Shown: piece after piece, positions 26,393-34,294 of the stretch
Numbering within the stretch: position 1 is the first letter of the stretch
Layout of the letters: the number at the start of each line of letters is the position of its first letter
NCBI RefSeq assembly: GCF_035982055.1
Contig: NZ_CP108427.1
Span: forward strand, 10,494,058 to 10,558,057
DNA: 64,000 nucleotides
Direction: 5' to 3'
Source: Streptomyces sp. NBC_01288
Lineage (GTDB): Bacteria > Actinomycetota > Actinomycetes > Streptomycetales > Streptomycetaceae
Position numbers and translations under genes: made by a program
The notes under the pieces: generated by a model
Told to the model about the DNA's origin: nothing
Database searches by the model: none
Seen by the model: the letters and a program-made list of their open reading frames with translations, nothing else

Positions 26393-26779
26393 TCCGTCAA
26401 TCCCCTTTGCGAATCCGTGAGTTGCCCATGAGCTGCTCATGACAGTCCGCAACACCACCACACCCGCACACAGGCCCACCGTGATCAAGGTCATGGTTTG
26501 CCGAAAGAGAATTCATTCAGGCCAGGAGGCCCCCAGGCGGCGACTCACCACACCGGCCGTCGCACCAACCAGCCCACAGGATCACCGACGCAAAAACGGC
26601 TGCGAGCCCTGACCGCATCGGCCACGCTCACGGTCTGAGAAAGGGCCTGAAAGTCTGGCCCCAGCCGTACGGCCGAGTACCAGCGGCTCGCGTGCCTACG
26701 AGTTGCCGGGACCAGCTCACGGGCCGGGACCGAGTGGGAGTACGCAGTCGCGGTGCTTCGACGGTTCGTCCGTAGTGAC
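26393..26779. other. Intergenic region upstream of the nuclease-like gene
   Basis: This stretch holds the upstream region of the NucA/NucB-type gene and leads into the CRISPR relic. I see no gene. Faint further copies of the 61-bp repeat may extend to about 26720, but they are too degenerate to call. Confidence 0.3.
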
Positions 26780-27051
26780 AGACCCCCACGCCCGCAGGGA
26801 CGGTTCCTGGAGGGATGCGCCCATCGAGCGAGAAGATGCGGTGCTCCACGCGCCCGCGGGGATGGTCCCGCCAGCATGGGCTGGCGCCGGGGCGACCGCT
26901 GGTGCTCTCCGTGCCCGCAGCGATGATCTCATCGCCAAGGCGGACACCCACGCCGAGATCGCGTGCTCCCCGCAGCCACGGGGATGGCCCCCAGTCCCGG
27001 TCGGCGTTCGGAGCCAGCAGATGTGCTCCCAGTGCCGCGGGCGAGATGGCG
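26780..27051 (+). CRISPR. Degenerate type I-E-like CRISPR array (about five repeats)
   Basis: Repeat-like 29-mers start at 26841, 26902, 26963 and 27023, each opening GTGCTC, with successive distances of 61, 61 and 60 bases. The first is GTGCTCCACGCGCCCGCGGG followed by GATGGTCCC. A weaker copy ends near 26807, again about 61 bases earlier. The 29+32 period and sequence match actinomycete type I-E arrays. The copies differ from one another at 5-10 positions, so the array is decayed. No cas gene is visible in the window. The open frame of the neighbouring minus-strand gene runs into the array. Confidence 0.75.
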
Positions 27052-27726
27052 GATCAGCACGGGCCAGGTGAGGTCGTGGCCGTGGTCCGGGCGGGCGACG
27101 GGCCACTCCTGATTCTCGGACACTCGCGCCCGGCTGGAGAGAGGAGCTCGAAGCTCCACGCGCAGTCGGATCGAGGTGTCGATGCTCAGTCCCATGCTGG
27201 AGTGGCGAAGATCTTTCGAGTAGTTGGCGATGAGGTCGAGGTCCCGGAGCTCCCGCTGCAACTCAGAGGTCAGCGCTTCGTCCGAATCAGGGACGAGGTC
27301 GTCTTCTTCCTGCTCGGCCAGGAATGCAAGGTGTTGATCAACGGCCTCCACTGCCCGGCGACTGGTCCAGGTGGCGAAGTCGTGGCAGCCGAACAGGTAG
27401 GCATGCAACGTCGCCGCTGCGGCAGACTCGTCTGCATCATCGGGCCCGTCCTGGCCGTCGTTGTGGCAGTACTCGCTGAACATGTACTCGGCGACACCGC
27501 GTTTCACCGCCGAGAAGGCCGTCGAGTCACCGAGGGCGCCCTCCCACACGGAGTTCAACAGGGGACGAAGACCCACGGTGAACGGCGCCTGCTCGTCCGT
27601 GGGCAGTCTCTCGTGCCAGCTCATGAGCCGTTCCGCGATACCTGCAGTAAACACGCCGCGTTCCCCAGGCGAGATGGCCTTCAGCCGCTCCTCCACTAGC
27701 GCTGAAAGCTCCTGCCACGTGTCCAT
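26929..27726 (-). CDS. Hypothetical protein whose 3' end reads into the CRISPR relic
   Basis: The 265-aa frame starts at the ATG at 27726 with GGGGATGG upstream (an ATG lies 9 bases earlier too). The first ~185 residues look native: MDTWQELSALVEERLKAISP, GLRPLLNSVWEGALGD, YMFSEYCHNDGQDGPDDADE and TWTSRRAVEAVDQHLAFLAE. This is a helical, acidic pattern somewhat like DUF416 proteins. After about residue 220 the sequence (RPGLGAIPVAAGSTRSRRGC) is simply translated CRISPR repeat. The original C-terminus has probably been lost and replaced by read-through. Confidence 0.5.
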   Translation of the reverse strand: MDTWQELSALVEERLKAISPGERGVFTAGIAERLMSWHERLPTDEQAPFTVGLRPLLNSVWEGALGDSTAFSAVKRGVAEYMFSEYCHNDGQDGPDDADESAAAATLHAYLFGCHDFATWTSRRAVEAVDQHLAFLAEQEEDDLVPDSDEALTSELQRELRDLDLIANYSKDLRHSSMGLSIDTSIRLRVELRAPLSSRARVSENQEWPVARPDHGHDLTWPVLIRHLARGTGSTSAGSERRPGLGAIPVAAGSTRSRRGCPPWR

Positions 27727-27889
27727 ACGAGCCATCCCCGAATTGTGAAACCAGCGTGCTCACGCCAGCAACGGCGATCATTGCATCCACCAGCGACAAC
27801 GCATCGGGTGAGGCTCCCTGGCTCCGAACGAGTGGATGTAGTCGGCGCAGCTTCCCCGCGCTGTCGTGCAGTCGCGGGCTGCCGCAATG

Positions 27890-27931
27890 TTGGTCTAGAC
27901 CTTGACGCCCTCGTTCCTGCGCGACTACCTT
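27890..27931 (+). promoter_or_regulatory. DasR-type operator abutting a promoter
   Basis: TTGGTCTAGACC at 27890-27901 contains TGGTCTAGACC, the core of the DasR-responsive element (consensus TGGTCTAGACCA). Directly downstream TTGACG (27902-27907) and TACCTT (27926-27931) are 18 bases apart, a plausible promoter for the lyase operon starting at 28017. DasR is the GntR-type regulator of N-acetylglucosamine/chitin use in Streptomyces. Binding here is inferred from sequence only. Confidence 0.65.
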
Positions 27932-28016
27932 CCGGCATCAGCGGTTCACAATGGCATTCACTGTTCACGTATAGGAATTCCGTAGCGGCAGTCGCCTCAT
28001 GGAAGGCCATCCCCCC

Positions 28017-29276
28017 ATGCGTTCAACAGCCCTCTCCCGGTTCGCCGGCCTGTCCGCTGTGCTCGGCGCTGTGGCGGCCGCAGCCGTCATGGTTCCCGCT
28101 TCGGCTTCCCCGGCACCCACGCCGGAAGCCGCCACGCGAGCCACGATCCTTCAGCCCGACACGGCCCAAGCCGCAGCCGTTGCCGCATCGCCCGTGGCGT
28201 TCGTGCACCCGGGCGTGAACCTTGACTCCGCCCAGCTCGACTTCGTACGGGCCAAGGTCCAGGCGGGGGCCCAGCCGTGGAAGACCGCGTACGACAGCAT
28301 GATGGCGAGCCCGTACGCCTCACTGTCACGCAGCCCCAAACCCCGGGCGACCGTGGAGTGCGGCCCCTCCTCGAATCCCAACAACGGCTGTACCGATGAA
28401 CGCGAGGACGCGATAGCCGCGTACACCGACGCGCTGGCCTGGTACATCAACCGCGATGACCGCTACGCGCAGAAGGCGATCCAGCTCATGGACGCCTGGT
28501 CCGCGACCATCCACGGCCACACCAACGACAACGCCCCACTACAGACCGGCTGGACGGGATCCTCCTGGCCCAAGGCGGCCGAGATCATCAAGACCGTGCG
28601 CGGTAACTGGCCCAACGCCGGCCGCTTTGCGACGATGCTGCGCACCGTCTACCTCCCGCTGGTCGTCAACGGCTCCAACCGCACCGGCAACTGGGACCTG
28701 ACGATGCTGGAGGCGGCCGTCAGCATGTCTGTCTTCCTCGACGACCACACCAGTTACGACACCGCGATCGGCCACTACCTGCAGCGCGTCCCCGCCTTCG
28801 TGTACCTCTCCTCGGACGGCGCGCTGCCCAAGACCGTGCCCAGCCAGCACCTCACCACTCGCGACCAGATCGTCAACTTCTGGTTCGGCGGAAGCACCTT
28901 CACCACCGGCATCACCCAGGAAACCTGCCGCGACCTCACCCACACCGGCTACGGCATCTCCTCGATCTCCCACGTCCTGGAGACCGCCCGCATCCAGGGG
29001 CAGGACCTCTACCCGCAGGTCGGTGAACGCCTACGGCAGGCACTGGGCTTCCAGTCGAAGTACGAACTCGGCGCGGCCATCCCGTCCACCGTGTGCGGCG
29101 GCACTCTCAAACTCGGACTCGGCCCCATCACCGAGGTCGGCTTCAACACACTGAACACCCTCCACGGCGTCGCGATGGCCAACACCCAGACTCTCACCGA
29201 GCGAAACCGCCCGGCCGGCACGAACAACCTCTTCGTGGCCTGGGAAACCCTCACCAACGCCCAAAACCCCAACTGA
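28017..29276 (+). CDS. Secreted alginate-lyase-superfamily polysaccharide lyase
   Basis: The 419-aa protein starts at the ATG at 28017 (GGAAGG 10 bases upstream; an earlier ATG at 27999 would put that site inside the gene). It has a signal peptide (about 1-31) and an (alpha/alpha)-toroid alginate-lyase domain. Supporting segments are HPGVNLDSAQLDFVRAKVQA, REDAIAAYTDALAWYINRDD, WPKAAEIIKTVRGNW, GNWDLTMLEAAVSMSVFLDD and RDLTHTGYGISSISHVLETA. The N, H and Y residues typical of the catalytic site are in GNWDLTM, RDLTHTGYG. It should cleave a uronate-containing polymer by beta-elimination. It shares an operon with the GH88/105-like gene that follows. Confidence 0.85.
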   Translation: MRSTALSRFAGLSAVLGAVAAAAVMVPASASPAPTPEAATRATILQPDTAQAAAVAASPVAFVHPGVNLDSAQLDFVRAKVQAGAQPWKTAYDSMMASPYASLSRSPKPRATVECGPSSNPNNGCTDEREDAIAAYTDALAWYINRDDRYAQKAIQLMDAWSATIHGHTNDNAPLQTGWTGSSWPKAAEIIKTVRGNWPNAGRFATMLRTVYLPLVVNGSNRTGNWDLTMLEAAVSMSVFLDDHTSYDTAIGHYLQRVPAFVYLSSDGALPKTVPSQHLTTRDQIVNFWFGGSTFTTGITQETCRDLTHTGYGISSISHVLETARIQGQDLYPQVGERLRQALGFQSKYELGAAIPSTVCGGTLKLGLGPITEVGFNTLNTLHGVAMANTQTLTERNRPAGTNNLFVAWETLTNAQNPN

Positions 29277-29408
29277 GTTCGCTCCGCACGGCCGATGGCG
29301 ATCCGCCGCGCCGATTCCCGTAAGCGGGCTCCTGCACAGCAGCAGCCGACCCTCACCCCCAACTCCGGGGAATCCGCCCCTCCTCAAACACGAAAGGCCC
29401 AGGCCCCC

Positions 29409-30581
29409 ATGGACAAGGACATGGACCGACGACGCTTCCTGACCACCACGGGCGGCAGCGTCCTCGCCGCTGTGGGGCTGTCCGCCCTGACCGGCATCGC
29501 AGGACCGCGCGCCATGGCCACCCCCGCCGCCGTGCCCTCGCCCGCTCTGCCCTCGCTCGCCGCGATCATCGCCGTGCTGCGCCGAGTCGCGGACCACTGG
29601 ATCGCCGCCCACGCCAACCCGGGCAACAACCAGTGGGCCAACGCGACCTTCTTCTCCGGCCTGCTGTCCCTGTACTCCCTGACCAAAGACGCCCGCTACC
29701 TTGCCTACGCCCGGTCCTGGGCCGAGCAGAACAACTACGCCCTCAACGCGGGCTCCAGCACCCGGATCGCCGACAACCAAAACGCCGGACAGGCATATCT
29801 CGACCTCTACGCGCTGGAACCCGACCCGCACAAGATCAGCGCGATCGAGACCTCGCTGCACCGCATGACCTACACCGACCAAGTCGACAAGAACGACGAC
29901 TGGTGGTGGGCCGACGCCCTCCACATGGCGATGCCGCCCTTCGCGCGCCTGGGCACTCTGCGTGGTGACGCCCGCTACCACCAGAAGCTGTACAGCCTGT
30001 ACCAGCACACCAAGCACGCCGAGGGAGGCCCCGGCCTCCTGAACCCGGCGACCGGCCTGTGGTACCGCGACAAGAACTTCCTGCCCGGCCACATCGTCTC
30101 GCCCTCCGGCAAGCCCGTCGTCTGGTCGCGGGGCAACGGCTGGGTGGCCGCCGCCCACGTCAAGACCCTCAAGGCCCTGCCGCCCACCCAGTCCAACACC
30201 GCCGAATACCGCGACACCCTCACACGCCTGGTGACCGCCCTCCCCTCAATCCAGCGTCCCGACGGTTTCTGGAACGTCAACCTTGCCGACCCCACCCACT
30301 TCCCCGGCCCCGAGAGCAGCGGCACGTCCTTCTTCGTCTGTGCCATCGCCTACGCCGTCGCCACCGCCCTCGTCGACCGGGCCGCCTACCTGCCCGTCGC
30401 CGCCCGTGCCTGGAACGGCTTGGTCGCCACCGCCGTCCACCCTGACGGCGTCCTCGGCTACGTCCAAGGCGTCGGCGACCGCCCCGACTCCAGCCAACCC
30501 GTCACCTACGACACCACTGCGGACTTCGCGGTCGGCGCTTTCCTCCACGCGGGAGCGGAGCTTGCGACCCTCGCCTCCTGA
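29409..30581 (+). CDS. Tat-exported unsaturated glycuronyl hydrolase (GH88/GH105-like)
   Basis: The 390-aa protein starts at the ATG at 29409 (AAAGG upstream; the ATG at 29421 is possible). It begins with a twin-arginine signal (MDRRRFLTTTGGSVLAAVGL). The (alpha/alpha)6-barrel domain shows WANATFFSGLLSLYSLTKDA, DWWWADALHMAMPPFARLG, PGLLNPATGLWYRD, VVWSRGNGWVAAAHVKTL and SSGTSFFVCAIAYAV. The conserved Asp in WWWADALHM is the usual catalytic residue of GH88/GH105. These enzymes hydrate the unsaturated uronic acid made by lyases, so pairing with the upstream lyase is functionally sensible. The gap between the genes is 132 bases. Confidence 0.88.
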   Translation: MDKDMDRRRFLTTTGGSVLAAVGLSALTGIAGPRAMATPAAVPSPALPSLAAIIAVLRRVADHWIAAHANPGNNQWANATFFSGLLSLYSLTKDARYLAYARSWAEQNNYALNAGSSTRIADNQNAGQAYLDLYALEPDPHKISAIETSLHRMTYTDQVDKNDDWWWADALHMAMPPFARLGTLRGDARYHQKLYSLYQHTKHAEGGPGLLNPATGLWYRDKNFLPGHIVSPSGKPVVWSRGNGWVAAAHVKTLKALPPTQSNTAEYRDTLTRLVTALPSIQRPDGFWNVNLADPTHFPGPESSGTSFFVCAIAYAVATALVDRAAYLPVAARAWNGLVATAVHPDGVLGYVQGVGDRPDSSQPVTYDTTADFAVGAFLHAGAELATLAS

Positions 30582-30615
30582 AGAGCATCAGCGCCCCGCG
30601 CGGTATGCCGTCTTC

Positions 30616-31098
30616 ATGAGGTACGCGCAGGGTGGCGGGCTGACCGCTGAGCGTCGGGCGTTTCGGGAGCGGCTTCGGGCAGAGGCGGCCGAGCGATTCG
30701 CGCGCGGTGACGACACCGCCGTTGTCGCTCATGGCCTGCGGGTCACTGTCCGCTCGGTGCAGCGCTGGCGCAGAGCGTGGGCCGAGGGTGGGACGCGGGC
30801 TCTTGCGTCGAAGGGACCGGCGTCCCTGCCGCTGCTGAGCGATGAGCTGTTCGCGGTCCTGGAGCGGGAGTTGGACAAGGGCCCTCTCGCGCACGGCTGG
30901 CCCGACCAGACCTGGACTCTGTCGCGGATCAAGACCCTGATCGGGCGCCGTTTCCACAAGAGCTACACGATCCAGGGCCTAGCGGCCCTGCTCAAACGGC
31001 ACGGCTGGACCTGCCAGATCCCCGCCCGCCGAGCTGTCGAGCGTGACGAGGCGGCGGTGGTCGGCTGGGTGAAGGAGACCTGGCCGCGCGTGGAATGA
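30616..31098 (+). CDS. IS630 transposase, N-terminal part (orfA)
   Basis: The 160-aa protein has the helix-turn-helix DNA-binding region of IS630 transposases: RLRAEAAERFARGDDTAVVA, HGLRVTVRSVQRWRRAWAEG and a second winged part (DQTWTLSRIKTLIGRRFHKS, IQGLAALLKRHGWTCQIPAR). It ends GWVKETWPRVE, where an uninterrupted IS630 protein would continue into the catalytic domain. Its stop overlaps the start of orfB (ATGA at 31095), so the pair may be made by frameshifting or translational coupling. Confidence 0.8.
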   Translation: MRYAQGGGLTAERRAFRERLRAEAAERFARGDDTAVVAHGLRVTVRSVQRWRRAWAEGGTRALASKGPASLPLLSDELFAVLERELDKGPLAHGWPDQTWTLSRIKTLIGRRFHKSYTIQGLAALLKRHGWTCQIPARRAVERDEAAVVGWVKETWPRVE

Positions 31099-31679
31099 CC
31101 GTGGCGGCGCTCGGCGCCTGGTTCGTCTTCGAGGACGAGGCCGGCTTCTCGATGACGCCGCCGACCGCCCACACCTGGTCCCGCCGCGGCCGCACTCCCG
31201 TCGTGCGCGTGCGGGGCCGCTCCCGCCGACGTTTATCCGTTGCCGCCCTGGCCTGCTACAAGCCCGGCGAACGATCCCGGCTGATCTACCGGCCCTGCCC
31301 GGACGCCCGTCCCGACGGACGCAAAAGCTTCTCCTGGCAGGACTACCGCGACCTGATCCAGACCGCGCACCAGCAGCTCGGCGGCCCGATCGTGCTGGTC
31401 TGGGACAACCTGAACACCCAACTGACGGCAGGGATGCGCCGCTACATCGCCGAACGGGACTGGCTCACCGTCTACCAGCTCCCGCTCTACGCACCCGACC
31501 TCAACCCGGTCGAAGGCATCTGGTCGGTACTGCCACGCACCACCACGGCCAACCGCGCCTTCGCCGACCCGCAAGACCTGATCACCGCCGTGCGGCGCGG
31601 CATACGCCAGCTCCAATACCGCCGCGACGTCCTCGACGGCTGCCTCACCGGCACCGGATTGGCACCCGCCTCACCATGA
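31095..31679 (+). CDS. IS630 transposase, catalytic part (orfB)
   Basis: The 194-aa protein carries the complete IS630 DDE core: FEDEAGF (first Asp), VLVWDNLNTQLT (second Asp) and YAPDLNPVEGIWSVL (Glu). The RRGRTPVVRVRGRSRRRLSV segment between is also typical. The ATG at 31095 overlaps the orfA stop by 4 bases. All catalytic residues are present, so the element could still be active if both halves act together. Confidence 0.85.
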   Translation: MTVAALGAWFVFEDEAGFSMTPPTAHTWSRRGRTPVVRVRGRSRRRLSVAALACYKPGERSRLIYRPCPDARPDGRKSFSWQDYRDLIQTAHQQLGGPIVLVWDNLNTQLTAGMRRYIAERDWLTVYQLPLYAPDLNPVEGIWSVLPRTTTANRAFADPQDLITAVRRGIRQLQYRRDVLDGCLTGTGLAPASP

Positions 31680-31779
31680 CGACATCACGCATTCAAGGTC
31701 AGTAGAGCTCGTAACACGATCTTGCTGCAACGTCCTGGTTGGCCGTGACCGGTGTGAGGATTCGGCCGTTCGCGATGGT

Positions 31780-32586
31780 GTGAGTACTCGGCCGTGGATC
31801 GTGGACGACGACTTGTGGGCGCTGATCGAGCCGTTGCTGCCGCCCTGGCCGGAGAAAGCTCCCGGTCCGCGGCCAGTTCCGGACCGGCTGTACCTGCAGG
31901 GCATCCTGTACGTGCTGCGCAACGACATCGCCTGACAACTGCTGCCGCTGGAGCTGGGGTTCGGATCGGGTCAGACCTGCTGGCGGCGTCTGGACCGGTG
32001 GCAGAGGGCCGGGGTCTTCGACCAACTCCACCGGGCCCTGCTCGCGAAGTTGAACGCGGCCGGTGAACTCGACTGGTCACGGGCGTGCGTGGATGGTTCC
32101 CATGTCCGGGCGAAAAAGGGGGTGCCGACACCGGTCCGTCACCGGTCGACCGGCGGGAAACCGGCAGCAAGCACCACTTGATCTGCGACGGACGCGGCAC
32201 CCCGTTCAAGGTCATTACGACTGCGGCCAACGTCAACGACGTCACCCAGACCCTCGCCCTGGTCGACGGCATCCCGCCCGTCGCGGGCCGCCCCGGCCGA
32301 CCCCGTCGCAGGCCCGACGCCCTGCTCGGTGACAAGGGCTACGACTCCAATGCCCACCGCGACGAGCTGCGACAACGGCGGATCCTGCCTGTCATCTCAC
32401 GCAAGGGATCACCGAACATCAAGGGCATGGGCAAGCTCCGCTACGTCGTGGAGCAGACTTTCGCCCTGCTCCATCAGTTCAAACGTCTCGCCGTCCGCTG
32501 GGAACACCGAACGAACTCCACGAAGCCTTCGTTTCCCTGGCCTGCAGCCTCATCTGCTGGAGACGCCTCAAGAAAGTCCACTCCTG
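31780..32586 (+). pseudogene. IS5/IS112-type transposase, multiply disrupted
   Basis: From the GTG at 31780 the frame reads STRPWIVDDDLWALIEPLLP and PDRLYLQGILYVLRNDIA, then meets a TGA at 31936, and continues QLLPLELGFGSGQTCWRRLD to CVDGSHVRAKKG. Near 32120 the frame shifts to SKHHLICDGRGTPFKVITTA, DALLGDKGYDSNAHRDELR and VEQTFALLHQFKRLAVRWE. It shifts again near 32510 to ELHEAFVSLACSLICWRRLK with a stop at 32584. The D, D and E of the catalytic site are all recognisable, but one nonsense and two frameshift changes inactivate it. Confidence 0.8.
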
Positions 32587-32689
32587 ATCGCGCCCCAAGT
32601 GATCTCGGCCAGCCCAGCACCTCGAAGGGCCTCGGTTGCGTGCGATGAACGCGGAGGTCTCAGTCGTCGCTGTCCACCGCTGAACCAAG

Positions 32690-33202
32690 CACGGTGACGC
32701 GCCTGTCGATCCGGGGGTGGGTAGTTGGTGTGGTGGGTGGGGTGTGGGCTGCAGGGTTGGTGGTTGGTTGGGAACGGGGTTTGGTGGGGTGGGGTGGGGT
32801 TGACCTGGGGTTGTGTGGGTTGTTGTGGGAATGCCCGGGGTGTTGTGGGTAGCTTCTGCGTCTAATGGTCCGGGGTGTGTTTGGGCTGGTCAGGCGTGTT
32901 GTGCCTGGTCATAGGCGTGGTCTGGTTTCTGTGGTGGGGGTGTGCTGGACACGGCGGTCGTAGACGGTCGTCCGGGTGGGTGGCGCTGCCTTTTTCGGAC
33001 GGCCAGGGCCGCGATGTCCGTCGTCGCGAGGCTGTCGGTGCGCTCGGTTTGTTGTACGGCGTTGTGGAAGACCTCGTCGTAGTGCGGTGAGGCTCCTGCC
33101 GGGTAGCCGGCTCGGGCGGGGATCAGGACGTCCCGTACCTGGCCGCGGACGGCAGTGGATTCGTTGTCGGTCGGCGTGTTCCTGGTCTTCTTCGTGTCCG
33201 TG
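32690..33202. other. G/T-skewed region downstream of the tnsC-like gene
   Basis: Positions 32710-32960 of the plus strand are almost free of C and A, with runs such as GTGGTGGGTGGGGTGTGGG. No gene with a start is visible. In the minus direction one frame past the tnsC stop (about 33200 to 32895) reads protein-like (VRGQVRDVLIPARAGYPAGA, HYDEVFHNAVQQTERTD) but lacks an ATG/GTG/TTG start, so it may be a fragment. The left end of the Tn7-like element should lie here; I could not locate a clean inverted repeat. Confidence 0.4.
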
Positions 33203-34294
33203 TCATGCGGGTGCGGACGGTCGGCGGGTGTGGGGGCGTTTGTGTTGTTCGGCGAGGTGGTCGAGCTGGATGGCTTCGAGTGTCTTCTTGGTGATGCGTT
33301 CGGTGCCGTCGCTGATGGCGGTGATGGCTGCTTGGCGGATGAGGCGGGTGAGGCTGCCGATGCGGCCGGCGGTGCGCTGGTGGAGGTAGGTGGCGTGGCG
33401 GGGGAGTGTGCCTCGGCGGTGGTGGTGGAGGTCGAGGGCGTTTTCGAGGTCGGTGATGACGTCGGTGAAGGGGTGCCGGTTGCCGTGGCGGGCGGGGAGG
33501 GCGCCGCAGGTGATGAGGGTGGCGCGGCCGGCGAGTTGGGCGCCGCGTACGCCGCTGAACAGGGGTGTGGCGGTGACGTCGAGGCCGGCGTAGACGAAGG
33601 TGGCGCTGATGCGTTCGGTGAGGTCTTTGAGGAGGTCGGCTGCCTGGGCGCCGGTGGTGGTGCGGGGGTTGAGGCGGTGGATCTCGTCGATGAGGACGAG
33701 CCGGACGCCGGCGGTGTTGTAGGTGTGGCAGACGGCTTCGGTGATCTGGGCCTGGGTCATGCGGGTGGTGGTGGGGATGCCGAGGTAGCGGGCGAATTCG
33801 GCGGTGAGGGTCTTCGCGGTCGCGCCGGGCGGGACGAGGACGTAGGCGACCGGCACCTGGGGGTGGTGGCCGGGCGGGCTGGGGGTGCGGTGGGTGTGGG
33901 CGAGGTGGCAGGTGCGTCCGACGTGGAGCAGGGCGGTGGTTTTGCCTGCGGCTGCGGGGCCGGTGACGATCAGTGAGGGACGTGCGGTGGTGGTCTGGTG
34001 GCGGCCGAGGATCATCAGGGTGCGCACGCTGGTGGCGAGGGTGTCGATGGCGGGAGTGCGGACGGTGACGAACGCGGAGTGGTAGGCGAGGCGTTCCTCC
34101 GGGCTGCGGGGCGCTTCGCCGGGCTGCGGCGGTGCGGGTGGCGCCGTGGTGGCGAAGTGGTGCCAGCCCTGCCAGGTGGTCACCGGCCATGACGCGGTCG
34201 TCGTGTCCGTCGTGGACTGCTGCGCTGGGCCGGCGGCGGGTGTGGTGGTGCTGCCGGGATCGCCGGCTGTGGCGGGTGGGCGGGTGTTCACCAT
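33203..34294 (-). CDS. tnsC: TnsC/TniB-type AAA+ transposition ATPase
   Basis: The 363-aa protein starts at the ATG at 34294 (GGAGG 7 bases upstream), overlapping the transposase stop by 7 bases. After a Pro/Thr-rich leader it has Walker A GPAAAGKT (112-119), Walker B VRLVLIDEIHRL, sensor-1-like ATFVYAGLDV, and a C-terminal helical region (GRIGSLTRLIRQAAITAISD). This layout is that of TniB/TnsC, which binds target DNA as an ATP-dependent filament, receives the signal from TniQ and activates the transposase. Its spacing at the 3' end of the operon matches other Tn7-like elements. Confidence 0.88.
   Translation of the reverse strand: MVNTRPPATAGDPGSTTTPAAGPAQQSTTDTTTASWPVTTWQGWHHFATTAPPAPPQPGEAPRSPEERLAYHSAFVTVRTPAIDTLATSVRTLMILGRHQTTTARPSLIVTGPAAAGKTTALLHVGRTCHLAHTHRTPSPPGHHPQVPVAYVLVPPGATAKTLTAEFARYLGIPTTTRMTQAQITEAVCHTYNTAGVRLVLIDEIHRLNPRTTTGAQAADLLKDLTERISATFVYAGLDVTATPLFSGVRGAQLAGRATLITCGALPARHGNRHPFTDVITDLENALDLHHHRRGTLPRHATYLHQRTAGRIGSLTRLIRQAAITAISDGTERITKKTLEAIQLDHLAEQHKRPHTRRPSAPA

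Larger units (their letters stand above)
30616..31679 (+). mobile_element. IS630-family insertion sequence (two-gene form)
   Basis: Two overlapping genes encode an IS630-type transposase split in two. Imperfect inverted ends are suspected: ATGCCGTCTTCATGAGG near 30605 and, read inward from the right, GTGATGTCGTCATGGTGAGG near 31690. The exact ends and TA duplication are not clear. It inserted right behind the GH88/105-like gene. Confidence 0.7.

Noticed and set aside
32890..33200. A small gene following tnsC on the minus strand
   Set aside because: One frame looks protein-like but has no usable start codon before it merges with the tnsC frame; kept only as a note in the intergenic entry.
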